From NCBI GenBank assembly GCA_020002185.1, contig CM034533.1, positions 70,776,979 through 70,840,978 of the forward strand: a stretch of 64,000 nucleotides of DNA, in the 5' to 3' direction. This DNA is from Paraescarpia echinospica (taxonomy: Eukaryota; Annelida; Polychaeta; Sabellida; Siboglinidae). The position numbers were made by a program, and so were the translations under genes. Under the pieces are notes generated by a model. The model made no database searches. It was not told the DNA's origin and saw only the letters and a program-made list of their open reading frames with translations. Below, in pieces: positions 11,667 through 22,814 of the stretch (within the stretch, counting starts at the first letter, position 1; the number at the start of each line of letters is the position of its first letter).

Positions 11667-12768
11667 TCAGCTTGTCCACGGATTTGAATTGAAGAGGATT
11701 GTTCTGTTTTCTTGACGTAGATGAGCATCATTGGTTGTCCATGTGCTGTGGATTTTCTTGTCTCTGCGGAGTGTGCGGGCGTGGTGGAAGAGTTCATTGT
11801 TCAGACGTGAGAGATGGTCATTTAGATACACGTTCGTTCCTTTCAGCGACTTTCTGTTTTGCATGATTTCTGTTCGTTTCTCGGTGGTCAGGAACTGGAC
11901 GATAATGGGGGTTGTTCCGTCTTGACGTTGGGGCAGGTCGTGTATCGCTGTGATTTCCACCTCCGGAATGTCGACGTGTAACTTGTCATGAGCGAACGTA
12001 ATGAACTTCTGTTTCATTGTTGCAGTCTCTCCGGTCGATTGTTCGGCTGGGGTGGTCGTTCTGGTGTTTGGTCGAGATGCGGCAGTGTGGGCGAAAGAGT
12101 GGATATTTATGCCTGTCACTATGACGTTCTTTTTCTTCGAGTGCTGCTGGAGGTTGTTCACGGCCGTTTCTAGGGTTTCTACACGAGTGCTCAGTTGACT
12201 TATCTGTTCATCTTTTGCTTTCAGCATCTGCATGAGGTCGGCCAGTTGTCTTTCATATTTTGCTGTGGTCGTTTTCATATCGTCAAAGTGTTTACATAAG
12301 TGTTTAAGTGATTGTTTAATCTCGGAAATATCAGAGTCGATGTGTTTCGGCGCCATCTTGTAGTTCTTGTTCATTTTACGTAACATTTTGTATTCATCAT
12401 ATCCCGCTTTCCCTATTTGAACCAGCCTCGCGTTGGTGTAATTAAAAGGCAAACACTTCTCCCACCTGTACAGCTTACATTCTCCACATATCAGTTGTTA
12501 GCGTGCACGACTGTAATGGAGTCACTTTCTGTTCACATAATTGTTTCGTATTTGGTGATCTTTCATAAGTGGGATGAACAGCGGCAGGATCATTAGTGAT
12601 ATCGTAGGGTACAGCATCAATGACGGTTAATTCATCAGTAATATCGTAGGGAACGACATCAATGACGGTTAAGTCATCAGTGATATCGTAGGGTACGGCA
12701 TCAATGACGGTTAAGTTATCAGTGATATCGTATGGTACGACATCAATGACGATTAAGTAATTGGTGGT
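11667..12768 (-). pseudogene. LINE-A ORF1: RNA-binding protein with coiled coil, possibly with N-terminal repeats and zinc finger
   Basis: The main frame (12452-11667, 261 codons from a TTG; the frame stays open upstream to about 12490) has a heptad-rich coiled coil (IKQSLKHLCKHFDDM ... QISQLSTRVETLE), then KKNVIVTGI and IIVQFLTTEKRTEIM, the RRM-like and C-terminal domains of L1-type ORF1 proteins. Upstream of the TTG the same frame reads CGECKLYRWEKC, a possible zinc-binding motif. One frame step further upstream (12768-12478) an uninterrupted frame contains four 14-residue repeats (LTVIDAVPYDITDD type) and two cysteines just before the shift. I infer that these belonged to one protein broken by one small indel near 12485. 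No in-frame ATG for the longer form is certain. Confidence 0.6.
12590..12757 (-). repeat. 4 x 42-bp tandem repeat at the 5' end of LINE-A
   Basis: Four units of exactly 42 bp (12590-12631, 12632-12673, 12674-12715, 12716-12757) differing at a few positions. On the minus strand one frame stays open through all four and encodes 14-residue units of the type LTVIDAVPYDITDD; the other minus frames and the plus frames contain stops in each unit. Position directly upstream of ORF1 suggests either N-terminal protein repeats or promoter monomers of the kind seen in some L1 5' UTRs. Confidence 0.95.
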
Positions 12769-12780
12769 TTATGTTTTGTC

Positions 12781-13010
12781 AGTGGAGACGTTGTGCCATC
12801 AGTGGTGGCATGGACTTTGAACAGTATCATATGTGTTGCTGTTCTGCCCTCAGACAAACAAGATGTGTTTCGCAAGCATAATTGGCCTTGGGACCACAGC
12901 GTGAGCGGTCACGAGACCGGTGAAATGGGTGATGTGCCATGAATTGGTTATACCACAGCTGGCATTAATTAATAAGGAGTATATACTGACTACCATAGTA
13001 TCGGTCTACT
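12781..13010. other. No feature recognised
   Basis: Between the 5' edge of LINE-A and a decayed open frame. On the minus strand an ATG-initiated frame at about 12835 leads toward the 14-residue repeats but ends in TAA just before them; it could be a further 5' piece of LINE-A ORF1. Confidence 0.3.
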
Positions 13011-13019
13011 TTGTAACAT

Positions 13020-13360
13020 TGTAGTTGTAGAAGGTTTCTTTGTCCAAAAATATGATTCCTTTCTCCACCACAGTTTCCTCCAACTCTTCATACCTACACC
13101 GTCGCACGGCCTTTGCCATCGGCCGCTTCCAGCCGTTGTCTTGAGAGTTCACTAAGGTTAGCAAATTCTTCAGTGAATTCGAGATAGAACATACCCATCG
13201 AAGAGCTCACCTCAAAGTGCTTCATGTTCTTGATGTGTTTTCCATGTGTTTGTTTTATATTGCATGTCAGTTGTCGTAGTTGTTGAAAATTTGAAATACT
13301 AATAAGGAATACATTGTTTGAGAAATATTTGATACCCCTCAGTACACAATGACACTGCAT
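13020..13360 (-). pseudogene. Unrecognised decayed coding sequence
   Basis: An 88-codon minus frame (13360-13094) contains HFEVSSSMGMFYLEFTEEF and LSELSRQRLEAADGKGRATV, then a stop. Shifting one frame there continues with RRCRYEELEETVVEKGIIF and ends NYNVTK-stop near 13020. The mixed polar composition over more than 60 residues across the shift looks like real protein rather than chance. I do not recognise the family. It could be another part of a transposon or a decayed host gene. Confidence 0.3.
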
Positions 13361-14563
13361 GAAAATGAGTATGTTTGAAAGTAACTATTGCTATTAATGA
13401 ACAATTGATGGTGAAAATAATTAACGAGAAGGTCAGCATATTGTGTTTATAATACCCATAACAAGATCAGAGCTGAGCTTACTATTGTGATATATATATA
13501 TATATATCAAAAAGCAGTGACGTAACAACTAATGCAACACCTTGGCGGTTAAAATGTGTTAACAAAGATCTACAGGGGGAATATTGTGAGAGATCGATGA
13601 TACCATAGAAAGCTTATGTACACCGATACCACACAAAATGCGTAGTTAAGGTCGGCTCATGAATTATATTACAATGTGGGCACGAGCTGTATTGGCGCAC
13701 CGGTGAAGCGCAATCATTTATCATCCATTTTCACAACAAATCCTTCGTAACCATATAAAATTCATCTTCGTGCTGTATCTGCAACACATCATGACAATAA
13801 TCTCTTAACAATGTTTCACAAAAATTTCTCGAAAATACTAAACTTACATTTCAATCCCAGTGATGCCACCGTTTTAACGGGCGTGCACCCACGTTGCGAT
13901 CTAAAGCTCAGGTGTTTACTGTTAGGTGACATTATTGTGGTTTTTCATGTCAAGACAAATTGCGTTTCGCGTGCTATCAGCCAGGTTTGTATGGGGATGC
14001 AAATTGTTTTGATCACGTGAAAATTATACAAAATGTAATTTATATGTTAAATATATGTATATATATATTACTGATGTAGGTTATTTGCAATTAAAAGGCA
14101 CTCGCCTGGTATCGCATTTTTGACTATTTTCATATTTTCTTAGAAAGTTGATCACCGCAAAATGTGAATGGGATTACACATAAATTAACCATTCAGACAT
14201 GTGCAAACAATATTACGGCTTGCTAATGATATGTACCATTGGAATAAAGCATGTTTTTTACCGTTTAATGCACAAGGAACGTTGCTGTTTGCGTAGTATC
14301 GATTAAATTGTATATAGAGGAAACTAATTCTCGTAAATTACTCATTCACCCTAGCGCGAACAATGTGACATATTGACCGGCAATTGAAAATAAAATCCAG
14401 TGAGTTGGTTACATATTTATCCCCGTTTGAGATATTGAATTTCCCCTTCCAAAAGACACAGGCAACGCGATACGAACGAATGTGTTCAAGATTCAAAACA
14501 ACGGTAGGTGGAATAGAACCACCGTCCTTTCGATCGACAGTCCGGCCCTCTACCGTGCAGCTT
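13361..14563. other. No gene recognised
   Basis: AT-rich sequence with a short TA run at 13490-13508. The 69-codon frame 13811-14020 is unsupported. Confidence 0.5.
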
Positions 14564-14621
14564 ATATATATATATATGTATATATATATATACATATATA
14601 TATATGTATATATATATATAC

Positions 14622-14654
<33 letters not shown>

Positions 14655-14656
14655 TC
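14564..14656. repeat. (TA)n microsatellite with ATATGT/ATACAT variants
   Basis: TA tract broken by regularly spaced GTATATA and ACATATA motifs, giving an imperfectly palindromic array. Tyrosine/isoleucine-rich frames over it are artefacts. Confidence 0.95.
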
Positions 14657-15238
14657 CTGACCATCGTAGTCTACACCGATGGTTTCAGGTGTTCTTCATC
14701 TATCTCTCAAAGTACTGCGATAATTACACGGAAGACCAAACACATACATAAATCAAAATGGGAAGTAGCAAGCAATGATATGGAATTAGAGTCGATAAAG
14801 TCAGAAATAGAACATGCAAAGTAATAAAGCGCCTGGTCATACTGCAAAAATCACGTACTATATCAGGTGCCATGTCTGCACGTAACGTCATCATCGACTT
14901 GAATATCAGTAGATCTACCGTAAGTCATAAACATGCTAACATACATGTATGCATGGACATATGATGTGCTCTGTGTCATAACGTTGGCACCAATTAGAAC
15001 GCAATAGAACTGTAGCACGCACATGCATGATCCATCTTACAGATCGGCCCTTCAATCCGTTCACCTCGTTCTTACAACCGATGACGAATGTTTGTACTAC
15101 CGCAAAGACAGGAGGAGAAACCGCATGTAGCAGATACTAATTGGGTCATACTAAGTACAAAAACACATACATGTAAACATGAAAGAATTGAGACGAGATT
15201 GGAATGAAGAGCACCTGATATTGAGTATAGTTCGGAGG
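14657..15238. other. No feature recognised
   Basis: Unassigned sequence with no motif I can identify on either strand. Confidence 0.5.
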
Positions 15239-15261
15239 ATGATATATATATATATATATAT

Positions 15262-15511
15262 TAAACACCTTTCACATCCTGTGCCTCAAGCGCATCTTCT
15301 GTATCACCCGCCAGGACCGTGTCTCTACAGCGACATACTGGTCCGTGCTAGGATCTCCAGCATGTACAAACTGCTGAGCCAGAGACGTCTCCGCTGGCAG
15401 GGCCACGTACGGCGCATGAAGGACGGCCGCTTGTCAAAAAACCATTCTGTATGGACAATTCGCTACTGGTGCGAGGATAGTAGGACGCCTAGCCCTCAGG
15501 TTCAAGGACGT
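15262..15511 (+). mobile_element. LINE C-terminal fragment flanked by microsatellites
   Basis: In mixed frames it encodes LVRARISSMYKLLSQRRLRWQGHVRRMKDGRL, here split as ARISSMYKLLSQRRLRW and GHVRRMKDGRLSKN, followed by a YGQFATGARIVGR-like stretch. This is the conserved LINE C-terminal block (RRLRWLGHV.RM.DGR.PK...GKR..GRP..RFKD). It is bounded exactly by a TA run at 15240-15261 and an ATCT/TA array from 15512, so both ends coincide with simple repeats. Confidence 0.8.
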
Positions 15512-15590
15512 CTATCTATCTATCTATATATATATCGATATATCTATCTACCTACCTACCTACCTAACTACCTACCTACCTACCTATCTA

Positions 15591-15621
<31 letters not shown>

Positions 15622-15676
15622 ATATATATATATATATATCAATCTATCTATCTATCTATATATCTATCTATCTATC

Positions 15677-15708
<32 letters not shown>

Positions 15709-15722
15709 ATATCACTTGTTCG

Positions 15723-15756
<34 letters not shown>
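15512..15756. repeat. Compound (ATCT)n / (ACCT)n / (TA)n microsatellite
   Basis: About 245 bp of tetranucleotide repeats changing between ATCT, ACCT and TA cores. Source of low-complexity tyrosine-rich frames on both strands. Confidence 0.95.
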
Positions 15757-15758
<2 letters not shown>

Positions 15759-15770
15759 GTACATACATAG

Positions 15771-16915
15771 AGTGATGAGTGAGGAAAGGTAGATTTCCAA
15801 CCACAGGGATTTGAATTGTATATAAAATAAAGGACTTTTATACATAAGGTGTCGCTACACTTGATTCGCAAACAATTATTTGTGAGACACATATATTTCT
15901 ACGGTTACAAATACCGTCTCACAGTTTGATAAAATATCAAAGATCAATAATCCTAACCGTTTCATTTTGGTCCACTACTTACCTCAATGTGCAAACTTTA
16001 TTTTATTAACGTGAAATATATCTTAACCAGCTTTTATAAAATTACACCCAATATATGTGTAAATATGTGTAATCCGTACGGTTTTTATCAATAACATCCA
16101 CAGAATTTATTTGTAATTTATCGCAATTTTCGAGAGAAAGAAAGAGACGGGCATACAGACTAACACAGTAACATTAACTTAGTCCTGAATATATTACTCA
16201 TTAACCATCCGGCCACTATTTAACGATTATATTAATCAATGACGATTTCAATCTTGAAATCCAATATACAGAATTTCTGCTGGTCACAATGTCATATATG
16301 CTCCATCCGGTGCGGACGGTTAAGCAATCATAAACCACCCACTGGTGACAACGGGGTAGAAGGCATCTATTATCACAAGATCAATGTTCCGGCGCATTAA
16401 CTAAATCAATAGCTTCTAGTAATTTCCTTTAACACCTACCACCTGTTACCACGGGGAGTGAACACTCCACTAACTGATAACTGCTACCTGGTTTATTGCC
16501 CAGCCTGAACTTACCGGCCGTGACAGCCAGTCAGAACAGTAACTAAATATGTGTATTGTCAGCAAATAACCAGGATGGATAATACACATACGTTTTACCA
16601 GAGAAACTAATTTGTTATTTCCATCCTACAATCCAACATAATATTATAAATTATCAAGAGTAACTGTGAAATGTTATTCCACCGAAACCCTAACATATCT
16701 GCATTTTTCCGTTACACAACTATTATACATATTCCATATATATTACGTGTTGCCGGTCGTTGTTCGTTTTAAAGTTTTGAAGAATTGATGGTCGCTACTC
16801 GACAGCATTTAACTAAAAGAAAATGAATAGTTGCTTTAAGTTGGTCGGAAGTTATGTCATATTAGTCGCTAATTGAACTAACAGTTTATCAATTAGTACT
16901 ATAAATCAGTTCTAC
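15771..16915. other. No gene recognised
   Basis: Over 1.1 kb without a recognisable coding, repeat or RNA signal on either strand. Confidence 0.5.
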
Positions 16916-18484
16916 ATATTGACCCTCACATAATAGGTATAACCGAATCCTAGTACTGATCCCTGTGGTACCCCACTCAATACCGATTTCCAGTTTGAAG
17001 CCTCCCCATCAACTACTACACGTTGTCTTCTGTCAACCAGCCATTTTTCTATCCAGTTTATTATACCATTTCCTATGCCATGGGCCTTTATTTTAAGCAG
17101 TAATCTTTGATGTGGTACTTTGTCGAAAGCTTTTTGAAAATCTAAGTAGACGATATCTACTGGTGATCCCTCATCTGCCCACTTAGTGATGTCTTCCAAA
17201 AAACATAACATATTTGTTAAGCATGACCTCGCTTTAAAAAAAACATGTTGAGATGGGTTTATTAAGTTATGTTTAACAAGAAAATCCACCATGTGATCTT
17301 TAATTAGTCTATCTAATAATTTGCAAATCACTGATGTTAAACTCACTGGTCTATAGTTCTCTGACTTGTTTCTCGAACCTTTTTTAAATAATGGTATAGT
17401 GTTTGCCTCTTGCCATTCTAAAGGAACCACTCCCTCTTCTAATGACAAATTCAAAACTGTTGTAAGCGGTACGCTAATTTGTTCTACAATTTCCAATAGT
17501 AGTTTGGGCGGAATCCCATCCACTCCAGATAATTTATTATCCTTCATAGCCCTTATTTTCTTAGCTACCATTTTCGGGGTTACAATTAGTTGTCCTAAAT
17601 AGTCTGAATCTGCCCCCTTGAACTTAGCCTCTGGTACTGGCAGTGAACTAATATCTTCCCTGGTAAACATTGAACTAAAGTACTCATTCAGGTCTTCTGC
17701 CATTAAGAATCCCTCTGATATTATATCTGCAGCACTATCTTCTAGAGGACCGACCTTATCTTGAACTTTCTGTTTGCTTCGAACATACGCATAAAAACTC
17801 TTGCTGTCATGTTTTATATTACTAGCTAATTGTTGTTTATAGCTTCTCTTTGAATTTATAATTTCAGTTGTAGCTTGGTTAAGTGCTTCTTTATAACTGT
17901 TGTAATCTTCATCATTTCCAGTACATCTATATGACTTCCATATCATTTGTTTATACTTAATTTTTATAATGGTTTCTTTCGATAAGTGTTTCTTTTTGGA
18001 CTGTTTCTGTTTTTTGAAGGGTACAAATTTATCAACTAAGCACTTAATTTCACTCTTTAATATATTCCAGCATTTTGTTGCTGTCTTATTTTCCAGTGTA
18101 TTATTCCAGTCTATCTTTGCTAAATATTTCCTCATGTCCTTATACCTTCCTTTGTGGAAATTTCTCCTATACTGCTTTTTACTATTCCTTTCTGATTTTA
18201 CTTTGATGATAAAAATGTATCTGGTTGTGATCACTACTCCCCAGTGGCTCACATATCTTGACATTGTCAACAAATTCATTCTGTGAGGACACAACTATGT
18301 CTAACACATTCTCACCCCTGATTGGTTCTAGCACATGTTGAGAAAGGAAAGTATCTTGAACTAAAACTAAAAACGTGTGGTCCTCACTCCCCATACTCTG
18401 TAGAGATTTCCATTGTATATGCCCGTGGTTAAAATCCCCCATAATAATACAGTCCCGTTTGCTTACTTCGCTTATAGCGTTTTG
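16916..18484 (-). mobile_element. LINE-B copy 1, truncated at both ends and rearranged
   Basis: The minus strand carries the last part of the endonuclease (MGDFNHGHIQWKSL, 18442-18182) and, after a frameshift near 18200-18230, the linker and RT up to SGVPQGSVLG (ending about 16953). It is highly similar to the full copy at 58300-62530. It stops abruptly inside the RT before the FADD box. There, 36 bp (16916-16951) of the early endonuclease region are attached in the opposite, plus, orientation. At the 5' side it ends at 18484, inside the endonuclease. No ORF1, catalytic FADD or 3' UTR. Confidence 0.88.
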
Positions 18485-19184
18485 TGGTCTATAGTTTACT
18501 TTTCTGGTACATTATGCCAATTAAAAAGACCAATCATTGTGTACATGTATTGATGCGATGCTGGAACTCCCAAAAACTAAATTGTTTTTAGAATAATTGT
18601 GAAATCTCAACAATAATTGGATAAATGATTAAAACACAGGTATGGTGGCGGCTACATTAGAAATGTGCAAATTAAACATTGCCCAAACGTAACATTTGTT
18701 TCACTCTTTAATGACACGAGCCTCCAGACATTTAATGTATTTAGAATAAATGTGAAATTCCAACTATCATTGAATATATTATCTAAATACTCATATGCAG
18801 GCGACCATAATCAATTTATGCAACTTAATAAAACATAAAAGGGTGACAACAATCATTTTTTGAAATAGTACACCCTATTTTTATTTAACCGGCAGGAAAA
18901 AACGCTAGACCACCCACATCCACGTTTCTCTCACTTCTGTTGGACTATTATTAAGCGATAACGTTGTTTGTTCAGTTTGAGTTGACAAGTGCGGCTAATA
19001 TTAGCTGGTCAACTGTCAACGCGTGCCTGTTTTCACTACTTCCCCTCTCCATTACATATATAATACATATTCGTTTCTTCAGGATCGTGCATCCAAGCAA
19101 CGCATGAATAGTTACATTCATATCTCGCTTAGAGCATGTCAAGGTATGTTATGTCCGCCATTGTTACGTACCAGCCGTTGTTGC
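18485..19184. other. No gene recognised
   Basis: AT-rich unassigned sequence between LINE-B copy 1 and the dispersed repeat at 19185. Confidence 0.45.
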
Positions 19185-20530
19185 TAGTTGTACATGATGG
19201 GAGAGCCAATGTTATTTGATGATAAATCCTTTACCCGTGCTAATATGAATTAAATGTGTGTTGGCTTAGTTGTGTATGATGTTCAGTTGGTCCAGCTGGC
19301 GCATTGTCCGTTCAATAAGTCGTGCTTGCAGCAGTTGTAGTGCCTTATTTCATTGGTATTTGTGTTTCCTCATTGACGCGCGAAAACAGCATCGTCAACC
19401 AGGACACGAGTTTTACAGTTGATGCTACTGACAACGTTTCTTGGTACACGGCAGTACAGTAACGATGATTATGAACGACAATTGAAGGGATGAATGGCAT
19501 ATTCGTGCAGTAAGTGACATAAATATTGTAGGCAGACTAAATCATGATCAAAGATGTAATCAGGTTCACCCAGCTGCAAATTACGTGTGAGACTGTCGAC
19601 GGCCAGCGAAGGATGTCACTGACACACATGTACGTAGACCGTCGGTGGTTGCTTATAATGGGTGTCTTTATGGTCGTCCAAACTCATTATAGATTAATTT
19701 TGAACGGGAAATTAAAACGTGTCCCCGGAGATAGGGTTATAGTGTTTGCTCTTGTAATTACAGGTCCCCGGCGATAAGTTGCGACATTCAAGGTTTGGCA
19801 AATGTCGGGAGGCAGAAACTGCAGGTACATCGCAAATCATAGCAAAATGCAGCTACAAAGGTATACCGAAACACAATGGCTTGCTACAGGACGGAATACC
19901 CTGTATAGCAAAGGTGTTCACAGAAAAAGTGTAACATCCTATTTAAATTAAAAACAACGCAGTGACCAGATCAGGCAAGACTCACAGAATTCAAAGGATG
20001 ACAAGAACCAAATGTTTTAAATATGTAAAACTAGCCGAGGTACCCGGCGTTGTCCAGGTAAAGAGGTAGGTCATATGTATATTATAATTTAAACGACACT
20101 ATAAAACAAATTAAATATAATAATTATTATTATATTATATTATTTTGAACGCAAACATGTATGTCTTATTTTGAGTTACCAATATAACCTTTGACACTAC
20201 GTTTTGACAAGTCGTGGTTTTCTTGGCTGAATTATATATGAATACAATAGCCCTATCTGTAGCTGTTGGGCGGCAATCGGGACGTCATGGATATGGTAGC
20301 CCCATCTGTAGTAAACCTCCCAAATGTTATGGCGGCAATGCTGCTGATACCGCCGTTTTTAAATTGTGACCCCAAGATCCTCACCCCGGAAGAAGTTCTA
20401 AAATATATAAATCTACGAAGATCGCCCACAATATTTCAGCCCCATGCATGCAACAGTAACGGAGATATGGTCCATAGACAAACAAACAAACAAACACACA
20501 AACAAACAGACAAACAGACAGACAGACAGA
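19185..20530 (+). mobile_element. Dispersed repeat R1, copy A, with CAAA/CAGA tail
   Basis: From 19185 to about 20312 it matches 25660-26897 in direct orientation with high identity. It contains the phrase GCCGAGGTACCCGGCGTTG (20034-20052), a motif I remember from repeats in many invertebrate genomes but cannot assign. It ends in a tandem (CAAA)n(CAGA)n tail at about 20479-20530, which suggests the 3' end of a retroposed element on the plus strand. A 77-codon frame (19544-19777) is shared with copy B but ends earlier here at a TAA. No known domain. Confidence 0.65.
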
Positions 20531-20958
20531 GAAACGTATTGCTTGTAATAGAGATATACTTGCTGTAAAATACACCAATTCTATTTCCACAACTTGGGTT
20601 CTATGGGTGAATGTTTTGACACAATTGTGTCAATTATTAGTTTACATGAGAGCACTGCTTTCACCTCGTCGAAAACAAATCGTAATGCCAAATGCCATAT
20701 ATTAAAAGCCAGACTGCCAAACGCTATTTATCGCCCTTGACGCTGCTCAACACATTAATGTCAGTTGTACAGAGTCAATAATCATATAGAGAGATTAGCA
20801 TGATTCAGCACAATTAATTTAACTCTCAGAAATTGATGTTGTATCTACCTGCTATAGACACTGGCAATTGTAATAAATAAAATGTACAACGGTATTCATT
20901 GGTTAACTGGCCGACTGATTTCCGGACACTGAGACACTGTTTCATTTATAATGTATCC
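20531..20958. other. No feature recognised
   Basis: Unassigned sequence. Confidence 0.45.
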
Positions 20959-20960
20959 GT

Positions 20961-21202
20961 ATGTCATCATCATCGGTTCGCCTTTCTTCCAATTGCCCTC
21001 TTCCACTTGACACGGTCCCGTGCATCCCGATGGTCGATACCCATCAGATTCAAGTCTGCAGACACAGAGTTCTGCCAGGTCTTCCTTGGTCTGCAGACGG
21101 GAGCTGTCCCCTCCACCACTAACTTTGTACAGCCCTTCACCCAGTCCTCATCGTCCTTTCGCTCTACATGTCCGTACCACCTCAGCCTACTTCTTCTGAT
21201 CA
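20961..21202 (-). mobile_element. LINE C-terminal fragment with fold-back at its 5' end
   Basis: Minus-strand frame MIRRSRLRWYGHVERKDDED continues with WVKGCTKLVVEGTAPVCRPRKTWQNSV, the common LINE C-terminus (RRSRLRWYGHVERKDD..WVK.C..L.VEG..P.GRPRKTW). The fragment begins at the conserved LRW block and is immediately preceded on its 5' side by an inverted duplication of its own first bases. Confidence 0.8.
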
Positions 21203-21218
21203 CAGAAGAAGTAGGCTG
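21183..21218. repeat. Perfect 16-bp hairpin at the LINE fragment junction
   Basis: CAGCCTACTTCTTCTG (21183-21198), loop ATCA, then its exact reverse complement (21203-21218). One arm is genuine LINE coding sequence; the other is extra. Confidence 0.95.
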
Positions 21219-22023
21219 TATAACTTAGATCCACCGAAGTAATAATAAACAAACGACAGAGTTATTTCATGTATGAGAAAGGTTGTCTAGAGAAAGCATA
21301 GCATATAAGAACCACGTAAATCGTCCAAGGAAGCGAATGAACCTAGAAACAGAGTAAACCTCGGCGGAGGTTCAGTTACAATGACCCACAGTTACAGAGG
21401 CAAAACAAAGTTTGGCTAAGATTGTTCACCTCTTTATTTTTTGAAAACACTTAGAGCATATCATTATATCATATTATATACCAAGGGCAGCAATTATTAC
21501 TATTACGATATTTGAACCTAAAATCGCACCACGACCATTTAATGTTTATTGCAAACTTTAGCATTGCATGCAGCAGCTAATGTATTCCTGGTAAGACTAG
21601 TTTAACAACAATGTGACGCCACCTGGTGAATGGCTGATCACTCATTTTGTCCATTGAACAAAATTGATAACTCTACATAACTACCTTCGTCTTTTAATAG
21701 TAAAGTTAGATCAGAGTGCAATGATTGAAGGACGCAGATGAACGTAGAAACAAGCGAACGAACTTCGGCACCTGGGAGGATATCATACGTACATATATTC
21801 CAAGCGTATTAATATCTAGATATAATAGAACTACCACGTACGTAGAGACCGAAATATTGTATTAAAAGCTCGACATATAAATGTTTACCTTTGAAAGTGA
21901 AGCAAACACTCTAACAGGACTGATCGATTTATCGCATTCTGTAATTATATTATATATACACTTTATATCGGTAAATGTAAGCCTACTACAGCATTACATA
22001 TTAAAAATGAAATAAATATGTCG
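21219..22023. other. No gene recognised
   Basis: AT-rich unassigned sequence without supported features. Confidence 0.45.
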
Positions 22024-22331
22024 TGGCCGAGAAGGGCCATCGCTGTATCTTTCTGAATTTGCAACCCGATGTGCGACGATGCGATACATGATCCGACGGG
22101 CGATGCGATGGGCGATGCTATGCGCGATGCGGTTGGCGACGCGATTGACGATGCGCGATGCGATACGCGAAGATGTGTTGAAGGCCTTTTTTGGCCATAT
22201 TCATGATCGCCCACCATTCATCCCAACGCGTATAACACCGCGCATAGCATCGCCAATCGCATCGTCCATCGCTTCGTCGCGCATCGCGTTGTGAAATTCA
22301 GAACTATACAGCGATGACCCTTTTCGGCCAT
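22024..22331. mobile_element. Fold-back element with GATGCG-rich arms
   Basis: 308 bp. The left end reads TGGCCGAGAAGGGCCATCGC and the reverse complement of the right end reads TGGCCGAAAAGGGTCATCGC. Similarity continues through CTGAATTT and into inner arms built of shuffled GCGATGCGAT-like words (22074-22170 and 22233-22292). The spacer holds GGCCTTTTTTGGCCA. No coding capacity; a MITE or fold-back transposon of unknown superfamily. Confidence 0.75.
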
Positions 22332-22814
22332 CATATAAACCACTGTGGAACGCAGTAGTGTTTTGTTAGAACATATGTTTCCCAGACGAGCGAACCGTGT
22401 TCGAATCCTCTTAATTGCTGCTGTTTCGAATAGTTTTCACACCGTACCAGCAATGAGGCTGGATGCGTCCCAGAGAGACCGTGATGGTATTCAATTCAAT
22501 TTAATTGGCATAATGTACCAGAGTGTGTACAAACAGTTGGATATTCCATTCAATCATTACTTCTATTGGGAGATATGTTACAGCATTACATCTGCGAAAT
22601 GTAACATTTGACATAGGCTTGCATGTCTTTCTCTGTTGTGTGATATGCTACTACAAAGTAAAGAGTCAAGCAAACAGTCTTTGATATCAGCTTTTCCAAT
22701 GTAAACTGACAATGTACTGAAATATGTGAAGATATGATTACCAGCTCATTCACAAGTTTGATTATATAACTTATGGAATATCTGTTATAAAGGAAAGCTC
22801 CTACATAAGAGTGT
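22332..22814. other. No gene recognised
   Basis: An 88-codon plus frame (22345-22611) shows no motif, and I do not call it. Confidence 0.45.

Larger units (their letters stand above)
8136..12768 (-). mobile_element. LINE-A, nearly full-length non-LTR retrotransposon, inactivated
   Basis: Read on the minus strand, ORF1 (12768-11667) is followed by an ORF2 with AP endonuclease (11605 to about 10690), reverse transcriptase (10664-8868) and C-terminal domain (8934-8515), then a 3' UTR. The 3' UTR carries an AATAAA-type signal and a short ACTT-repeat tail at 8136-8152. ORF2 is broken by several frameshifts and stops. The arrangement fits the CR1/L2/L1-like part of LINE diversity; the clade is not resolved. 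A 3'-UTR-only fragment of the same family lies at 50653-50822 in the same orientation. Confidence 0.9.
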
